Below are positions 1-8,488 of a DNA stretch of 15,474 nt, piece after piece (position 1 is the stretch's first letter; each line of letters opens with the position of its first letter). Under the pieces are notes generated by a model. That model did not search any database and had not been told where the DNA came from. It saw only the letters and a list, made by a program, of their open reading frames with translations. The translations under genes were made by a program, and so were the position numbers. Source of the DNA: JAKZSU01 sp047517485 (GTDB lineage: Bacteria; Pseudomonadota; Alphaproteobacteria; UBA7887); NCBI GenBank assembly GCA_047517485.1, contig JAKZSU010000162.1:1-15474 (forward strand), read 5' to 3'.

Positions 1-315
1 GGCGCCGGACCGGCGCTTGCGGCCGCCGCGCCCGATCCCGCCGTCGCGGTGGATGCCGATCCCCAACGGCTGATCGGCTTGACCGTCGGCGAGGCGGCCG
101 AGCTGTTGGGCCGCCCGGCCCTGGTGCGGCGCGAGCCGCCGGCCGAGGTCTGGCAATACGCAGGGAGCGAGTGCGTGCTGCACCTGTTCCTCTATGAACG
201 CGAGAACGGCGGCGGCCCCGCGGTGACCCACTTCGAGATGCGCGGACTGAACGGCATCTCCCGGCAGGCCTGCCTCGCCACCCACCTCCAAGCCTTGGGC
301 GCCAGCGGCGGCTAG
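1..315 (+). CDS. Conserved hypothetical protein, 3' part only (5' end outside window)
   Basis: The reading frame is open from base 1 to the TAG at 313-315, so this is the C-terminal part (about 104 residues) of a longer protein. A GTG at 49 is in frame but need not be the start. The visible part begins with an Ala/Pro-rich stretch like the linker after a signal peptide, followed by a compact domain with the pattern LIGLTVGEAAELLGRPALVR, then VWQY, then CVLHLFLY. From memory this pattern occurs in small exported proteins of alphaproteobacteria whose fold resembles the SmpA/OmlA (BamE-like) domain; that assignment is inference and no function is known to me. It converges on nth with only two bases between the stop codons, leaving no room for a terminator. 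Confidence 0.65.
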   Translation, partial: GAGPALAAAAPDPAVAVDADPQRLIGLTVGEAAELLGRPALVRREPPAEVWQYAGSECVLHLFLYERENGGGPAVTHFEMRGLNGISRQACLATHLQALGASGG

Positions 316-317
316 CC

Positions 318-956
318 TTAGCCGAGCTTCGTCTTGGCCTTGAAGGCGCAGAGATCGGCGATTATGCAGGCCGGGCAGTCGGGCTTGCGCGCCTTGCACA
401 CATAGCGGCCGTGCAGGATAAGCCAATGATGGGCGCGGTGCCGGTAGGCCTCGGGCACCGCCTTTAGGAGCTTGTGCTCCACCGCCAGCGGGGTCTTGCC
501 GCGGGCCAGCCCGGTGCGGTTGGCGAGGCGGAAAACATGGGTATCGACCGCGATCGTCGGCTCGCCGAAGGCGGCGTTGAGCACGACATTGGCGGTTTTT
601 CGCCCAACCCCGGGCAGCGCCTCGAGCGCCTCGCGGTCGCGCGGCACGGAGCTGTCGTGGCGCGCGATGAGCAAACCGCTCAAGGCGATGACGTTCTTCG
701 CCTTGTTGCGATAAAGGCCGATGGTCTTGATCATCTCGCGCACCCGGGTCTCGCCGAGCGCGATCATCTTCTCCGGGGTGTCGGCGGCGGCGAACAACGG
801 CCCGGTCGCCTTGTTGACCCCGACATCAGTAGCCTGCGCCGACAGCACCACGGCGACCAGCAAAGTATAGGGGTTGCGATAGTCCAATTCGGTCTCGGGC
901 GCCGGATCGGCCGCCGAAAGACGCTCGAACAGACGTGTGACGTCGGCTTTTTTCAT
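318..956 (-). CDS. nth: Endonuclease III (DNA glycosylase / AP lyase)
   Basis: Base-excision repair enzyme that removes oxidised pyrimidines and cuts the abasic strand by beta-elimination. From the ATG at 956 the protein is 212 aa and lines up residue for residue with the well-known E. coli enzyme. The helix-hairpin-helix motif LPGVGRKTA carries the catalytic lysine at K120, the catalytic aspartate is D138 in VDTHV, and the 4Fe-4S ligands are C187, C194, C197 and C203 (spacing C-x6-C-x2-C-x5-C). An ATG 13 codons upstream (995) also opens the frame, but the exact numbering match and a purine-rich GGAAGGGATGG upstream of 956 favour the shorter start. It is divergent from the DUF2244 gene, an arrangement common in alphaproteobacteria. 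Confidence 0.96.
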   Translation of the reverse strand: MKKADVTRLFERLSAADPAPETELDYRNPYTLLVAVVLSAQATDVGVNKATGPLFAAADTPEKMIALGETRVREMIKTIGLYRNKAKNVIALSGLLIARHDSSVPRDREALEALPGVGRKTANVVLNAAFGEPTIAVDTHVFRLANRTGLARGKTPLAVEHKLLKAVPEAYRHRAHHWLILHGRYVCKARKPDCPACIIADLCAFKAKTKLG

Positions 957-1057
957 GCTTTTCCATCCCTTCCGTTGGCGGAGATTTTCACCCAATTCAA
1001 GGGGTTGTGGCTAGCCCCCGTTTTGACAGCCGGCCAGAATATCGCCATGATCGGACA
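957..1057. other. Divergent nth / DUF2244 intergenic region
   Basis: About 100 bp separates the two start codons. On the plus strand it holds a good sigma-70-like promoter (listed separately) directed at the DUF2244 gene. I see no comparably good -35/-10 pair for nth on the minus strand; the best AT-rich block is TTGAATTGGG within 991-999. No clear inverted repeat was found. Confidence 0.5.
1023..1051 (+). promoter_or_regulatory. Candidate sigma-70 promoter for the DUF2244 gene
   Basis: A perfect -35 hexamer TTGACA (1023-1028) is followed after exactly 17 bp by CATGAT (1046-1051), which matches 4 of 6 positions of TATAAT. Transcription would be expected to start about seven bases further on, at or next to the A of the ATG at 1058, which would make the message leaderless. 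The promoter is seen by eye only. Confidence 0.45.
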
Positions 1058-1577
1058 ATGACCGATGCGGAGGCGTATGGCGGGACAGGCCACCGGGACG
1101 GCCGGACCCTGTTCGACGCGGTACTGCATCCGCACCGATCCCTTGGGCATATCGGCTTCCTGGTTCTGATGCTGTGCGTCTCGTTGGTTAGCTTCACCGG
1201 CGGACTTATTTTCGTCGCGGTTGGTGCCTGGCCGGTGCTCGGATTCCTCGGCGCCAACGTCGTTTTGGTCACCATCGCCTTCAAACTCAATTATCGCAGC
1301 GGCCGCCAGATGGAGCGCCTTCGCCTGACCCTGGAACGGCTGGAAATCGAACGCATCAGCGCGTCCGGACGGCTCACCCGTTGGGAATTCCAGCCCTATT
1401 GGGTGCAGGTCTCGTTAAGCGACGCCGGCGAGCAACACAGCCGCCTGACCCCTGAGCTCGCACGGTCGCGAATTGACGGTGGGAAGCTTTCTCAGCCCCG
1501 ACGAACGGCAAACCCTGTGCACCGCCCTCAACAACGCCCTGGCGCGGTGTCGTTGCGCCCCGCAAGCCGTCTCCTGA
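1058..1577 (+). pseudogene. DUF2244 family membrane protein, interrupted by a one-base frameshift
   Basis: The N-terminal part fits the DUF2244 family: LFDAVLHPHRSL, two hydrophobic membrane segments (about residues 30-50 and 54-76, with the AWPVLGFLG turn), a basic cytoplasmic stretch, and WEFQPYWVQV. At the C-run 1449-1452 the frame is lost. As written, the ORF runs on in nonsense to a TAA at 1601-1603. Removing one C restores RLTLSSHGRELTVG, then GSFLSPDERQTL, the normal family C-terminus, ending at the TGA 1575-1577 and giving about 172 aa. Either the gene carries a recent single-base insertion or the C-run is a sequencing or assembly error; the intact downstream frame argues for an error or a very young lesion. 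The start is placed at ATG 1058; an in-frame GTG at 1007 is less likely. The family's function is unknown. Confidence 0.8.
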
Positions 1578-1603
1578 GCATATTTGCGATGATCGGCCGG
1601 TAA

Positions 1604-2476
1604 ATGGGGCCACGCGCCCTGGCCCTTTTGCTCCTGCTGGCGCTACTGTGGAGCACTGCCTTCACCTTGACCAAGGTCGCGGTCGCCACCGTGCCGCCGA
1701 TTACCGTGGTCGCGGTGCGGGTGGTGCTGGCGAGTCTGATCCTGTGGCTCTATTTGCGTGCGACCGGGCGCGCGCTGCCGGGACGCGACGCCCCGTGGGG
1801 TTTTTTCATGGTGCTGGCGCTTACCGGCAACGTGCTGCCGTTCTTCGTCATCGGCTGGGCGCAAATCACGGTCGATAGCGGGCTCGCGGCGATCCTGATC
1901 GGCACCATGCCGTTGATCACCCTCGCCCTGGCGCCGCTGTTCGCGCGTGACGAGGCGATCGGCGGGCAAAGCATCGCCGGATTCGTGCTCGGCTTTATCG
2001 GCGTCGTGGTGCTGTTCGCGCCGCGCACGCTGGGCGGTTTCGACGGCGCCCTGGCGGCCTATTTCGCGCCGATCGTCGGCGCGATCCTGTTCGCGGTCAA
2101 CATGTTGCTGACCCGGCGCGTCACCGGCGACATTACCGTCGCGGCGACCGCGGTGAGCATGGCCTCGGTGGTGGTCGCGGTGCCGTTGAGTCTCGCCTTC
2201 GACCGACCGTGGCAGGTAACGCCGAGCACGGAAAGCGCGGTCGCCATCGTCGCCCTCGGGGTGTTCGCGACGGCGTTCGCCACCATCGTGTTTTTCCAGC
2301 TCGTACGCCTGGCCGGCGCGACCGCGACGTCGATGGTGAATTATCTAATCCCCGGACTCGGGGTGTTGTGGGGGGTTCTGTTCCTCGGCGAACGCCCGGG
2401 CTGGGCAGAATTGGCGGCGTTGGTGCTGATTGTCGGCGCCCTGGTGCTGGTCAACCGCGGTAAGAGGCCCGGTTAG
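1604..2476 (+). CDS. EamA/DMT-superfamily membrane transporter
   Basis: A 290-aa, very hydrophobic protein with the layout of a 10-helix drug/metabolite transporter: two EamA repeats, about residues 5-125 and 150-285. The N-terminus LLLLLALLWSTAFTLTKVA and the late segment SMVNYLIPGLGVLWGVLFLGE, ending in a GE before the last helix, are typical of the family. It should act in the inner membrane as an exporter or exchanger of small metabolites; the substrate cannot be read from sequence. The ATG follows directly on the TAA that ends the frameshifted DUF2244 reading frame, and no good ribosome binding site is visible, so translation may be coupled to the upstream gene. It ends just before a repeat that carries a strong terminator and converges on dapB. 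Confidence 0.9.
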   Translation: MGPRALALLLLLALLWSTAFTLTKVAVATVPPITVVAVRVVLASLILWLYLRATGRALPGRDAPWGFFMVLALTGNVLPFFVIGWAQITVDSGLAAILIGTMPLITLALAPLFARDEAIGGQSIAGFVLGFIGVVVLFAPRTLGGFDGALAAYFAPIVGAILFAVNMLLTRRVTGDITVAATAVSMASVVVAVPLSLAFDRPWQVTPSTESAVAIVALGVFATAFATIVFFQLVRLAGATATSMVNYLIPGLGVLWGVLFLGERPGWAELAALVLIVGALVLVNRGKRPG

Positions 2477-2478
2477 AT

Positions 2479-2574
2479 TAAGGGGCGTTCAAGCGCCGCG
2501 CAGGCTGGCCTCGCATAAGCTCGGGCGCGCGGTCGCGCTTGCCATCCCGCGCGCCGCGGGATGGTTTTCTTTAC
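2479..2574 (+). repeat. Structured interspersed repeat, copy A
   Basis: This stretch fills the gap between the convergent eamA and dapB genes. It shares 45 consecutive identical bases (2499-2543) with copy B (15367-15411), and the flanking 20 bases on the left differ at only a few positions. In order it holds a small hairpin GGCGTTCAAGCGCC (2484-2497), the near-palindrome AGGCTGGCCT, a GCGCG/CGCGC hairpin with loop CGGT (2525-2538), and a long terminal hairpin (2542-2564) followed by T-rich DNA. It starts two bases after the eamA stop and runs in the same direction. I do not recognise it as a named element. Confidence 0.85.
2542..2572 (+). terminator. Intrinsic terminator at the end of repeat copy A
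   Basis: A perfect 10-bp GC-rich stem (2542-2551 with 2555-2564, loop CGC) is followed directly by TTTTCTTT. This is a strong Rho-independent terminator for plus-strand transcripts from eamA. On the minus strand there is no U-tract after the hairpin, so it should be one-way. The last bases of the T-tract overlap the dapB stop codon (2571-2573). Confidence 0.8.
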
Positions 2575-3386
2575 CTATCTTCGAGGCCGAGGACGTCGGC
2601 CATGCCGTAAAGACCGGCGGCCCGGCCCCGGGTCCATAGGGCGGCGCGCACCGCGCCGTTGGCGAAGACGTCGCGCGACGAGGCCTTGTGGCCGATTTCG
2701 ACGCGCTCGCCATCAGCGGCGAAGACCACCGTGTGATCGCCAACCACATCGCCGCCGCGCAACACCGCGAAACCGATATCGCCGGCGGTGCGCGCGCCGG
2801 TAATCCCTTCGTGACCGCGCGCCGCCACCGCGTCGAGGTCGACCCCGCGCCCCGCGGCGGCGGCCTTGCCGAGACCGAGCGCGGTTCCCGACGGCGCATC
2901 AACCTTGTGGCGATGGTGCATTTCGACGATTTCGATGTCGTAGTCGTCGCCGAGGATACCGGCGACCTGCTTGGTCATCGCGAGCAAAATATTGACCCCG
3001 ACGCTCATATTCGGCGCCCAAACAATCGGGACATTCGCGGCGGCGGCGGCGATTTCGCCGGCTTGAGCGTCGTCGAGACCGGTGGTGCCGATGACATGCG
3101 CGGTGCCGGTCGCGGCGGCGAGCTTGGCATGGGCGACGGTCGCCGCCGGGCTGGAAAACTCGATCACCACGTCGGCGGCCTCGAACAGCGCGCGCGAATC
3201 GTCGGCGATGGTGACGCCAAGCGCGCTAACCCCGGCGATTTCGCCGGCATCGCGCCCGAGCGCGTCATGACCGGCCTGTTCGGTCGCCGCGACCAGGCGA
3301 CAGCTGTCGGTCGCGATAACCCGCCGCACCAAGGAGCATCCCATGCGCCCGGCGCTTCCCACCAGGCCAACGCCAAGGTCGGTCAT
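2571..3386 (-). CDS. dapB: 4-hydroxy-tetrahydrodipicolinate reductase
   Basis: Second committed enzyme of the diaminopimelate/lysine pathway. It reduces 4-hydroxy-tetrahydrodipicolinate to tetrahydrodipicolinate with NAD(P)H in the cytoplasm, feeding peptidoglycan and lysine. The 271-aa length is typical. The Rossmann-type nucleotide motif is GSAGRMG (residues 10-16), and the catalytic/substrate segment is EMHHRHKVDAPSGTAL (155-170), with the conserved H-H-R-H-K and the SGT loop. GGGGGAGAG sits just upstream of the ATG at 3386 and supports this start. Only 19 bp separates it from the dnaJ stop, so it is probably co-transcribed with dnaJ and would share heat-shock transcription; that is inference. 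Confidence 0.96.
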   Translation of the reverse strand: MTDLGVGLVGSAGRMGCSLVRRVIATDSCRLVAATEQAGHDALGRDAGEIAGVSALGVTIADDSRALFEAADVVIEFSSPAATVAHAKLAAATGTAHVIGTTGLDDAQAGEIAAAAANVPIVWAPNMSVGVNILLAMTKQVAGILGDDYDIEIVEMHHRHKVDAPSGTALGLGKAAAAGRGVDLDAVAARGHEGITGARTAGDIGFAVLRGGDVVGDHTVVFAADGERVEIGHKASSRDVFANGAVRAALWTRGRAAGLYGMADVLGLEDR

Positions 3387-3405
3387 TGTTCTCTCCCCCG
3401 CCCGA

Positions 3406-4539
3406 TCAATCCCTGAGATCGTCCCACAGTTCCTTCACCTTGGTGAAGAAACCTTCCGCCTCGGGGCTGGTGGCCTCGCTCGCCACGTCCTCGAACTGAG
3501 TCAACAGCGCTTTTTGCTCCGGTGTGAGGTTCATCGGCGTCTCGACCATCGCCTGGACGAACATGTCGCCCTTGCTGTCGCCGCGCAGGGCCGGCATGCC
3601 CTTGCCGCGCAGGCGGAACTGATGGCCGGTCTGGGTGCCCTCGGGAACCGTGACCCGGGCCCGTTTACCGTCTAACCCGGGGACCTCGATGGTGCCGCCG
3701 AGCGCGGCGCGGGTCATCGACAACGGCACCCGACAATAGAGGTTCTGGCCGTCGCGCTGGAACAGGCGGTGCGCCTCGACGCCGATGAAGATGTAGAGAT
3801 CGCCGCTCGGCCCGCCGCGCACCCCGGCCTCGCCTTCGTCGGCGAGGCGAATTCGCGTGCCGTCCTCGACACCGCGGGGAATATTGACCTGGAGCTGCTT
3901 TTCGCGCGCGTTGCGGCCGCTGCCGTGACAGGTCCGGCACGGATTCTCGATCACCCGACCCGCGCCCTGGCAGCTCGGGCAGGTCCGCTCGATGGTGAAA
4001 AACCCTTGCTGGGCGCGGACCTTGCCGGCGCCCTGGCAGCTCGAACACGCCACTGGCTGCGACCCGGCCTCGGCGCCCGAACCGGTGCATCTCTCGCAGG
4101 TGACCGTGGTGGTGGTGCGAATCGTCGTCTGACGGCCGTTAAAGGCGTCTTCCAGCTTAATCTCGAGGTTGTAGCGGAGATCGGCGCCGCGCCGTCCGCT
4201 GCCACCGCCGCCGGCGCGTCGCCCGCCCATAAAGTCGCCGAACAGATCGTCGAAGACATCGGCGAAGCTCGAGGCGGTAAAGCCGAAGCCGCCGCCGGGG
4301 CCGCCAGAGGCGCCCTCGAAAGCGGCGTGACCAAAGCGGTCATAGGCGGAGCGTTTTTCGGCGTCGCTCAAAACCTCGTAGGCCTCGGACAACTCCTTAA
4401 ACTTCGCTTCGGCCACGTCATCACCCGGATTGCGGTCCGGGTGAAACTGCATCGCCAATTTGCGATACGCCTTCTTGAGGTCGGTGGCATCGGCCCCCCG
4501 ATCGACCCCCAATGTCTCGTAATAATCGCTCTTATCCAT
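3406..4539 (-). CDS. dnaJ: Chaperone protein DnaJ (Hsp40 co-chaperone)
   Basis: Delivers unfolded clients to DnaK and stimulates its ATPase. From the ATG at 4539 the protein has 377 aa, close to E. coli DnaJ (376). The J domain has HPD at residues 33-35, as in E. coli, which is why this start is preferred over the in-frame GTG at 4554 (382 aa). A Gly/Phe-rich region follows (GGPGGGFGF and the GGRRAGGGGSGRRG stretch), then four zinc-binding repeats: CERCTGSG, CSSCQGAG, CPSCQGAG and CRTCHGSG. The two C-terminal substrate-binding domains contain GDLYIFIGVEAHRLFQRDG. All key residues are present. It lies downstream of dnaK across a 120-bp gap that contains a GC-rich hairpin. Confidence 0.96.
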   Translation of the reverse strand: MDKSDYYETLGVDRGADATDLKKAYRKLAMQFHPDRNPGDDVAEAKFKELSEAYEVLSDAEKRSAYDRFGHAAFEGASGGPGGGFGFTASSFADVFDDLFGDFMGGRRAGGGGSGRRGADLRYNLEIKLEDAFNGRQTTIRTTTTVTCERCTGSGAEAGSQPVACSSCQGAGKVRAQQGFFTIERTCPSCQGAGRVIENPCRTCHGSGRNAREKQLQVNIPRGVEDGTRIRLADEGEAGVRGGPSGDLYIFIGVEAHRLFQRDGQNLYCRVPLSMTRAALGGTIEVPGLDGKRARVTVPEGTQTGHQFRLRGKGMPALRGDSKGDMFVQAMVETPMNLTPEQKALLTQFEDVASEATSPEAEGFFTKVKELWDDLRD

Positions 4540-4659
4540 ACTCGCCGTACTCACACCGCGTCACCCGCCAATGCCGGCGCGCCCGCCCCAGGAGATTCCC
4601 AGGTACGGGCGCGGATCGGCGTTGCTCCACCGCATATTCGCGGTATCGCCCCCAAAGTG
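4540..4659 (-). other. dnaK-dnaJ intergenic region with GC-rich hairpin
   Basis: 120 bp lies between the dnaK stop and the chosen dnaJ start. It contains an 8-bp perfect stem (4578-4585 with 4606-4613, CGCGCCCG/CGGGCGCG) whose 20-base loop carries the direct repeat CCCAGG (4587-4592 and 4598-4603). A smaller stem, ACCGC/GCGGT, lies near 4629-4644. No U-tract follows either hairpin on the minus strand, so neither looks like a classical terminator. They could be RNA processing or stability elements that set the DnaK:DnaJ ratio (inference). Confidence 0.45.
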
Positions 4660-6597
<1,938 letters not shown>

Positions 6598-6600
6598 TCT

Positions 6601-6618
6601 TCCCTCTTTCCAAAAAAA
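6601..6618 (-). promoter_or_regulatory. dnaK Shine-Dalgarno with possible fourU-like masking helix
   Basis: On the dnaK message a run of seven U (6618-6612) is followed by GGAA and then AGAGGGA (6607-6601), which contains the ribosome binding site four bases before the AUG. The seven U can pair with all seven bases of AGAGGGA (three A-U and four G-U pairs) around a GGAA (GNRA-type) loop. Such a weak U-rich helix over a Shine-Dalgarno sequence is the hallmark of fourU RNA thermometers. The pairing is seen in sequence; a temperature response is inference. Confidence 0.35.
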
Positions 6619-6630
6619 GCAGGCGGACCG

Positions 6631-6656
6631 TCTCCGGCCTATCAAAGCGCCGGAGA
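6631..6656 (-). promoter_or_regulatory. Stable hairpin in dnaK 5' leader
   Basis: Inverted repeat TCTCCGGC / GCCGGAGA (6631-6638 with 6649-6656), an 8-bp perfect stem with a 10-base loop, 34 bp upstream of the dnaK ATG. No U-tract follows directly (12 bases intervene before seven U), so it is not a typical terminator. A second stem, GGCTGA/TCAGCC with loop GCGA, lies at 6679-6694. Both would be part of a leader starting at the candidate promoter around 6710-6739. Confidence 0.5.
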
Positions 6657-6709
6657 TGCCCGGTCGGTAACGGTATCTGGCTGAGCGATCAGCCGCTCCG
6701 AACGAGGCC

Positions 6710-6739
6710 TATATGGGAGCCCGCGATGCCGGCTGCAAC
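6710..6739 (-). promoter_or_regulatory. Candidate sigma-32-type heat-shock promoter for dnaK
   Basis: Read on the minus strand, GTTGCAG (6739-6733) is followed after 15 bp by CCCATATA (6717-6710). The second element fits the heat-shock sigma-32 -10 pattern (CCCATNTA), and the first is a partial match to CTTGAA. The leader to the dnaK start would be about 105 bases long. It lies in the 164-bp grpE-dnaK gap, allowing dnaK-dnaJ to be transcribed separately from hrcA-grpE. By-eye call only. Confidence 0.4.
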
Positions 6740-6761
6740 CACCGCCGAAATCGGAATGTGA

Positions 6762-7385
6762 TTACGCCTCGGTATCGAGACCGCCGCCGGGCGGCCGTTT
6801 GGCGATTCCCACTCGGGCCGGGCGCAGCAGACGGTCGTGAATGCGATAGCCTTGCTGGATTACCTGGACCACCGTGCCCGGTTCGGTCTTCACCGTTTCG
6901 ACTTCGAACATTGCTTCATGGAAATTGTGATCGAATTTTTCCCCCAGCGGATCGATCCGCGTGAGGCCATGGCGATCGAGCGTCGAGTCGAGATTGCGCC
7001 GGGTCATTTCGACGCCCTGAATCAACGCATGAAGCGCCCCCTCATCGGTCGCCGCGTCCTCTGGCACACTGGCGAGCGCGCGACCGAGATCGTCGGCGAC
7101 CGACGCCATGTCGCGGGCGAAATTGGCGATCGCGAACTTGGTCGCGTCCTCGCGCTCTCGCTTCGCGCGATTGCGCACGTTCTCGGTCTCCGCCATGGCG
7201 CGCAGAAGCTGGTCCTTGAGAGACGTGAGTTCATCGACTGCTTCGTCAACCGCGTCGGCGGCGGCATCGTCCTCGGCGACTGTCGGATCGTCGGTCTCGG
7301 GCGCGTCGGCCGCCACGTCGATTTCAGCCTCGGCTTCCGGTGTCGGTGTCCCGTCGGCGTTGGGATCGGGTTTGGTATCGTTCAT
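6762..7385 (-). CDS. grpE: Protein GrpE (nucleotide exchange factor of DnaK)
   Basis: Releases ADP from DnaK and so resets the chaperone cycle. The 207-aa protein has an unstructured N-terminus (residues 1-50) rich in Asp, Glu, Ala and Pro, a long dimerising coiled coil (about 52-135, including LTSLKDQLLRAMAETENVRN and the FANFARDMASVADDL-like helix), and the C-terminal beta domain with HEAMFEVE and GYRIHDRLLRPARVGIAK (179-196), which contacts DnaK. The frame extends upstream to 7601, but a GGAG six bases before the ATG at 7385 and the usual family length make 7385 the start; the extra residues overlap hrcA. The gap to hrcA is 47 bp, consistent with one transcript. Confidence 0.95.
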   Translation of the reverse strand: MNDTKPDPNADGTPTPEAEAEIDVAADAPETDDPTVAEDDAAADAVDEAVDELTSLKDQLLRAMAETENVRNRAKREREDATKFAIANFARDMASVADDLGRALASVPEDAATDEGALHALIQGVEMTRRNLDSTLDRHGLTRIDPLGEKFDHNFHEAMFEVETVKTEPGTVVQVIQQGYRIHDRLLRPARVGIAKRPPGGGLDTEA

Positions 7386-7432
7386 TTTGCTCCGTTCTCG
7401 TTCGAATGTGGCGACGGGCGGTGTCGCCGACG

Positions 7433-8488
7433 TTATCCCATCAAACGTGAGATTGCCTTGGCGGTATAATCCACCATGGGAATAATGCGCGCATAATTGA
7501 TCCGGGTCGGCCCAATGACACCGATCGCGCCGAGGCAAGTTGTCACTTCGCCGTTTTCGGTTTGCTCGGACCGCCGCAACGGCGCGATGATCATCGAACA
7601 ACCGGAAAGGTCGAATAGTTCGCTGTCGGACCCGATAAAGACTTGGACGCCTTGTCCTCCCTGGGTCGAATCGATCAGCTTCAAGATATTCTTGCGGCGC
7701 TCCAATTGTTCGAACAGGCGGCGAATGCGTTCAAGATCGGCGACCGCGCTGACGTCGTCGAACAGCTTGTCCCGCCCGCGCACGATAAAGGTGGGGTCCC
7801 CGCCATGGTCGGCAAGAGTAGCAAGGCCGGTTTGCACCACTCGCGTCGACAATTCGTCGAGTTCCGCCTGATTGTCGGCGAGTTCGAGAACGATCGCGTC
7901 GCGCGCGTCCGCCAACGTGCGCCCGGCGAGCCGCGCATTGAGGAAGTTCGCGGCTTCGGCCAATGTCGAGGGCAGCAGGCCGGATGGGACGTCGATCAAG
8001 CGATTCTCGACCAGACCGTTGTCGAGCACGGTGATCGCCAGCGCCTTGCCGGGCGATAGGTCGACGAATTCGATGTGACGCGTGGGCGCCTCGCTTTTCG
8101 GCGCCAGCACCATGCCGGCGGCGTGGGTCATCCCGGAGAGGGTTTCGGTGGCCTGGTTGAGCACCTCAGACAGAGTGCGCCCGGCGCCGGCGCACTGGCT
8201 TTCGATGCTTTCGCGCTCCTCCGACGTCAGTTCGCCAATTTGCAATAGGCCGTCGATGTAGAGTCGCAGTCCGCGATCGGTCGGCATCCGCCCGGCCGAG
8301 GTGTGCGGCGAATGTAGCAGTCCGAGATCCTCGAGATCGGCCATGACGTTGCGAATCGTCGCCGGCGACAGCGGCATCGGCAATTTGCGCGACAAGGTGC
8401 GCGAGCCGACGGGCTCGCCGCGGGCGAAGAACGCCTCGACGATTTCCGAGAATATAAGCCGCGAGCGTTGATTGAGCTCGTTGATCAT
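7433..8488 (-). CDS. hrcA: Heat-inducible transcription repressor HrcA
   Basis: DNA-binding repressor of class I heat-shock genes, normally acting at CIRCE operators with help from GroEL. The 351-aa product begins MINELNQRSRLIFSEIVEAF, has the winged-helix segment SPATIRNVMADLEDLGLL and the diagnostic HTSAGRMPTDRGLRLYID, and ends with a GAF-like domain (IGPTRINYARIIPMVDYTA near the C-terminus). The ORF is open as far as 8896, but those residues overlap rph on the other strand and do not resemble HrcA. A GTG directly before the ATG is an equally possible start. I found no CIRCE sequence (TTAGCACTC-N9-GAGTGCTAA) in the window, so its target is probably elsewhere, for example groESL. Confidence 0.95.
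   Translation of the reverse strand: MINELNQRSRLIFSEIVEAFFARGEPVGSRTLSRKLPMPLSPATIRNVMADLEDLGLLHSPHTSAGRMPTDRGLRLYIDGLLQIGELTSEERESIESQCAGAGRTLSEVLNQATETLSGMTHAAGMVLAPKSEAPTRHIEFVDLSPGKALAITVLDNGLVENRLIDVPSGLLPSTLAEAANFLNARLAGRTLADARDAIVLELADNQAELDELSTRVVQTGLATLADHGGDPTFIVRGRDKLFDDVSAVADLERIRRLFEQLERRKNILKLIDSTQGGQGVQVFIGSDSELFDLSGCSMIIAPLRRSEQTENGEVTTCLGAIGVIGPTRINYARIIPMVDYTAKAISRLMG

Noticed and set aside
2479..2574. Repeat copies considered as tRNA genes or a CRISPR array
   Set aside because: No cloverleaf, anticodon arm or CCA-like end. The copies lack regular repeat-spacer alternation and there are no cas genes.
7386..7601. N-terminal extension of GrpE to 279 residues
   Set aside because: It overlaps hrcA, while a GGAG before 7385 and normal family length support the shorter form.
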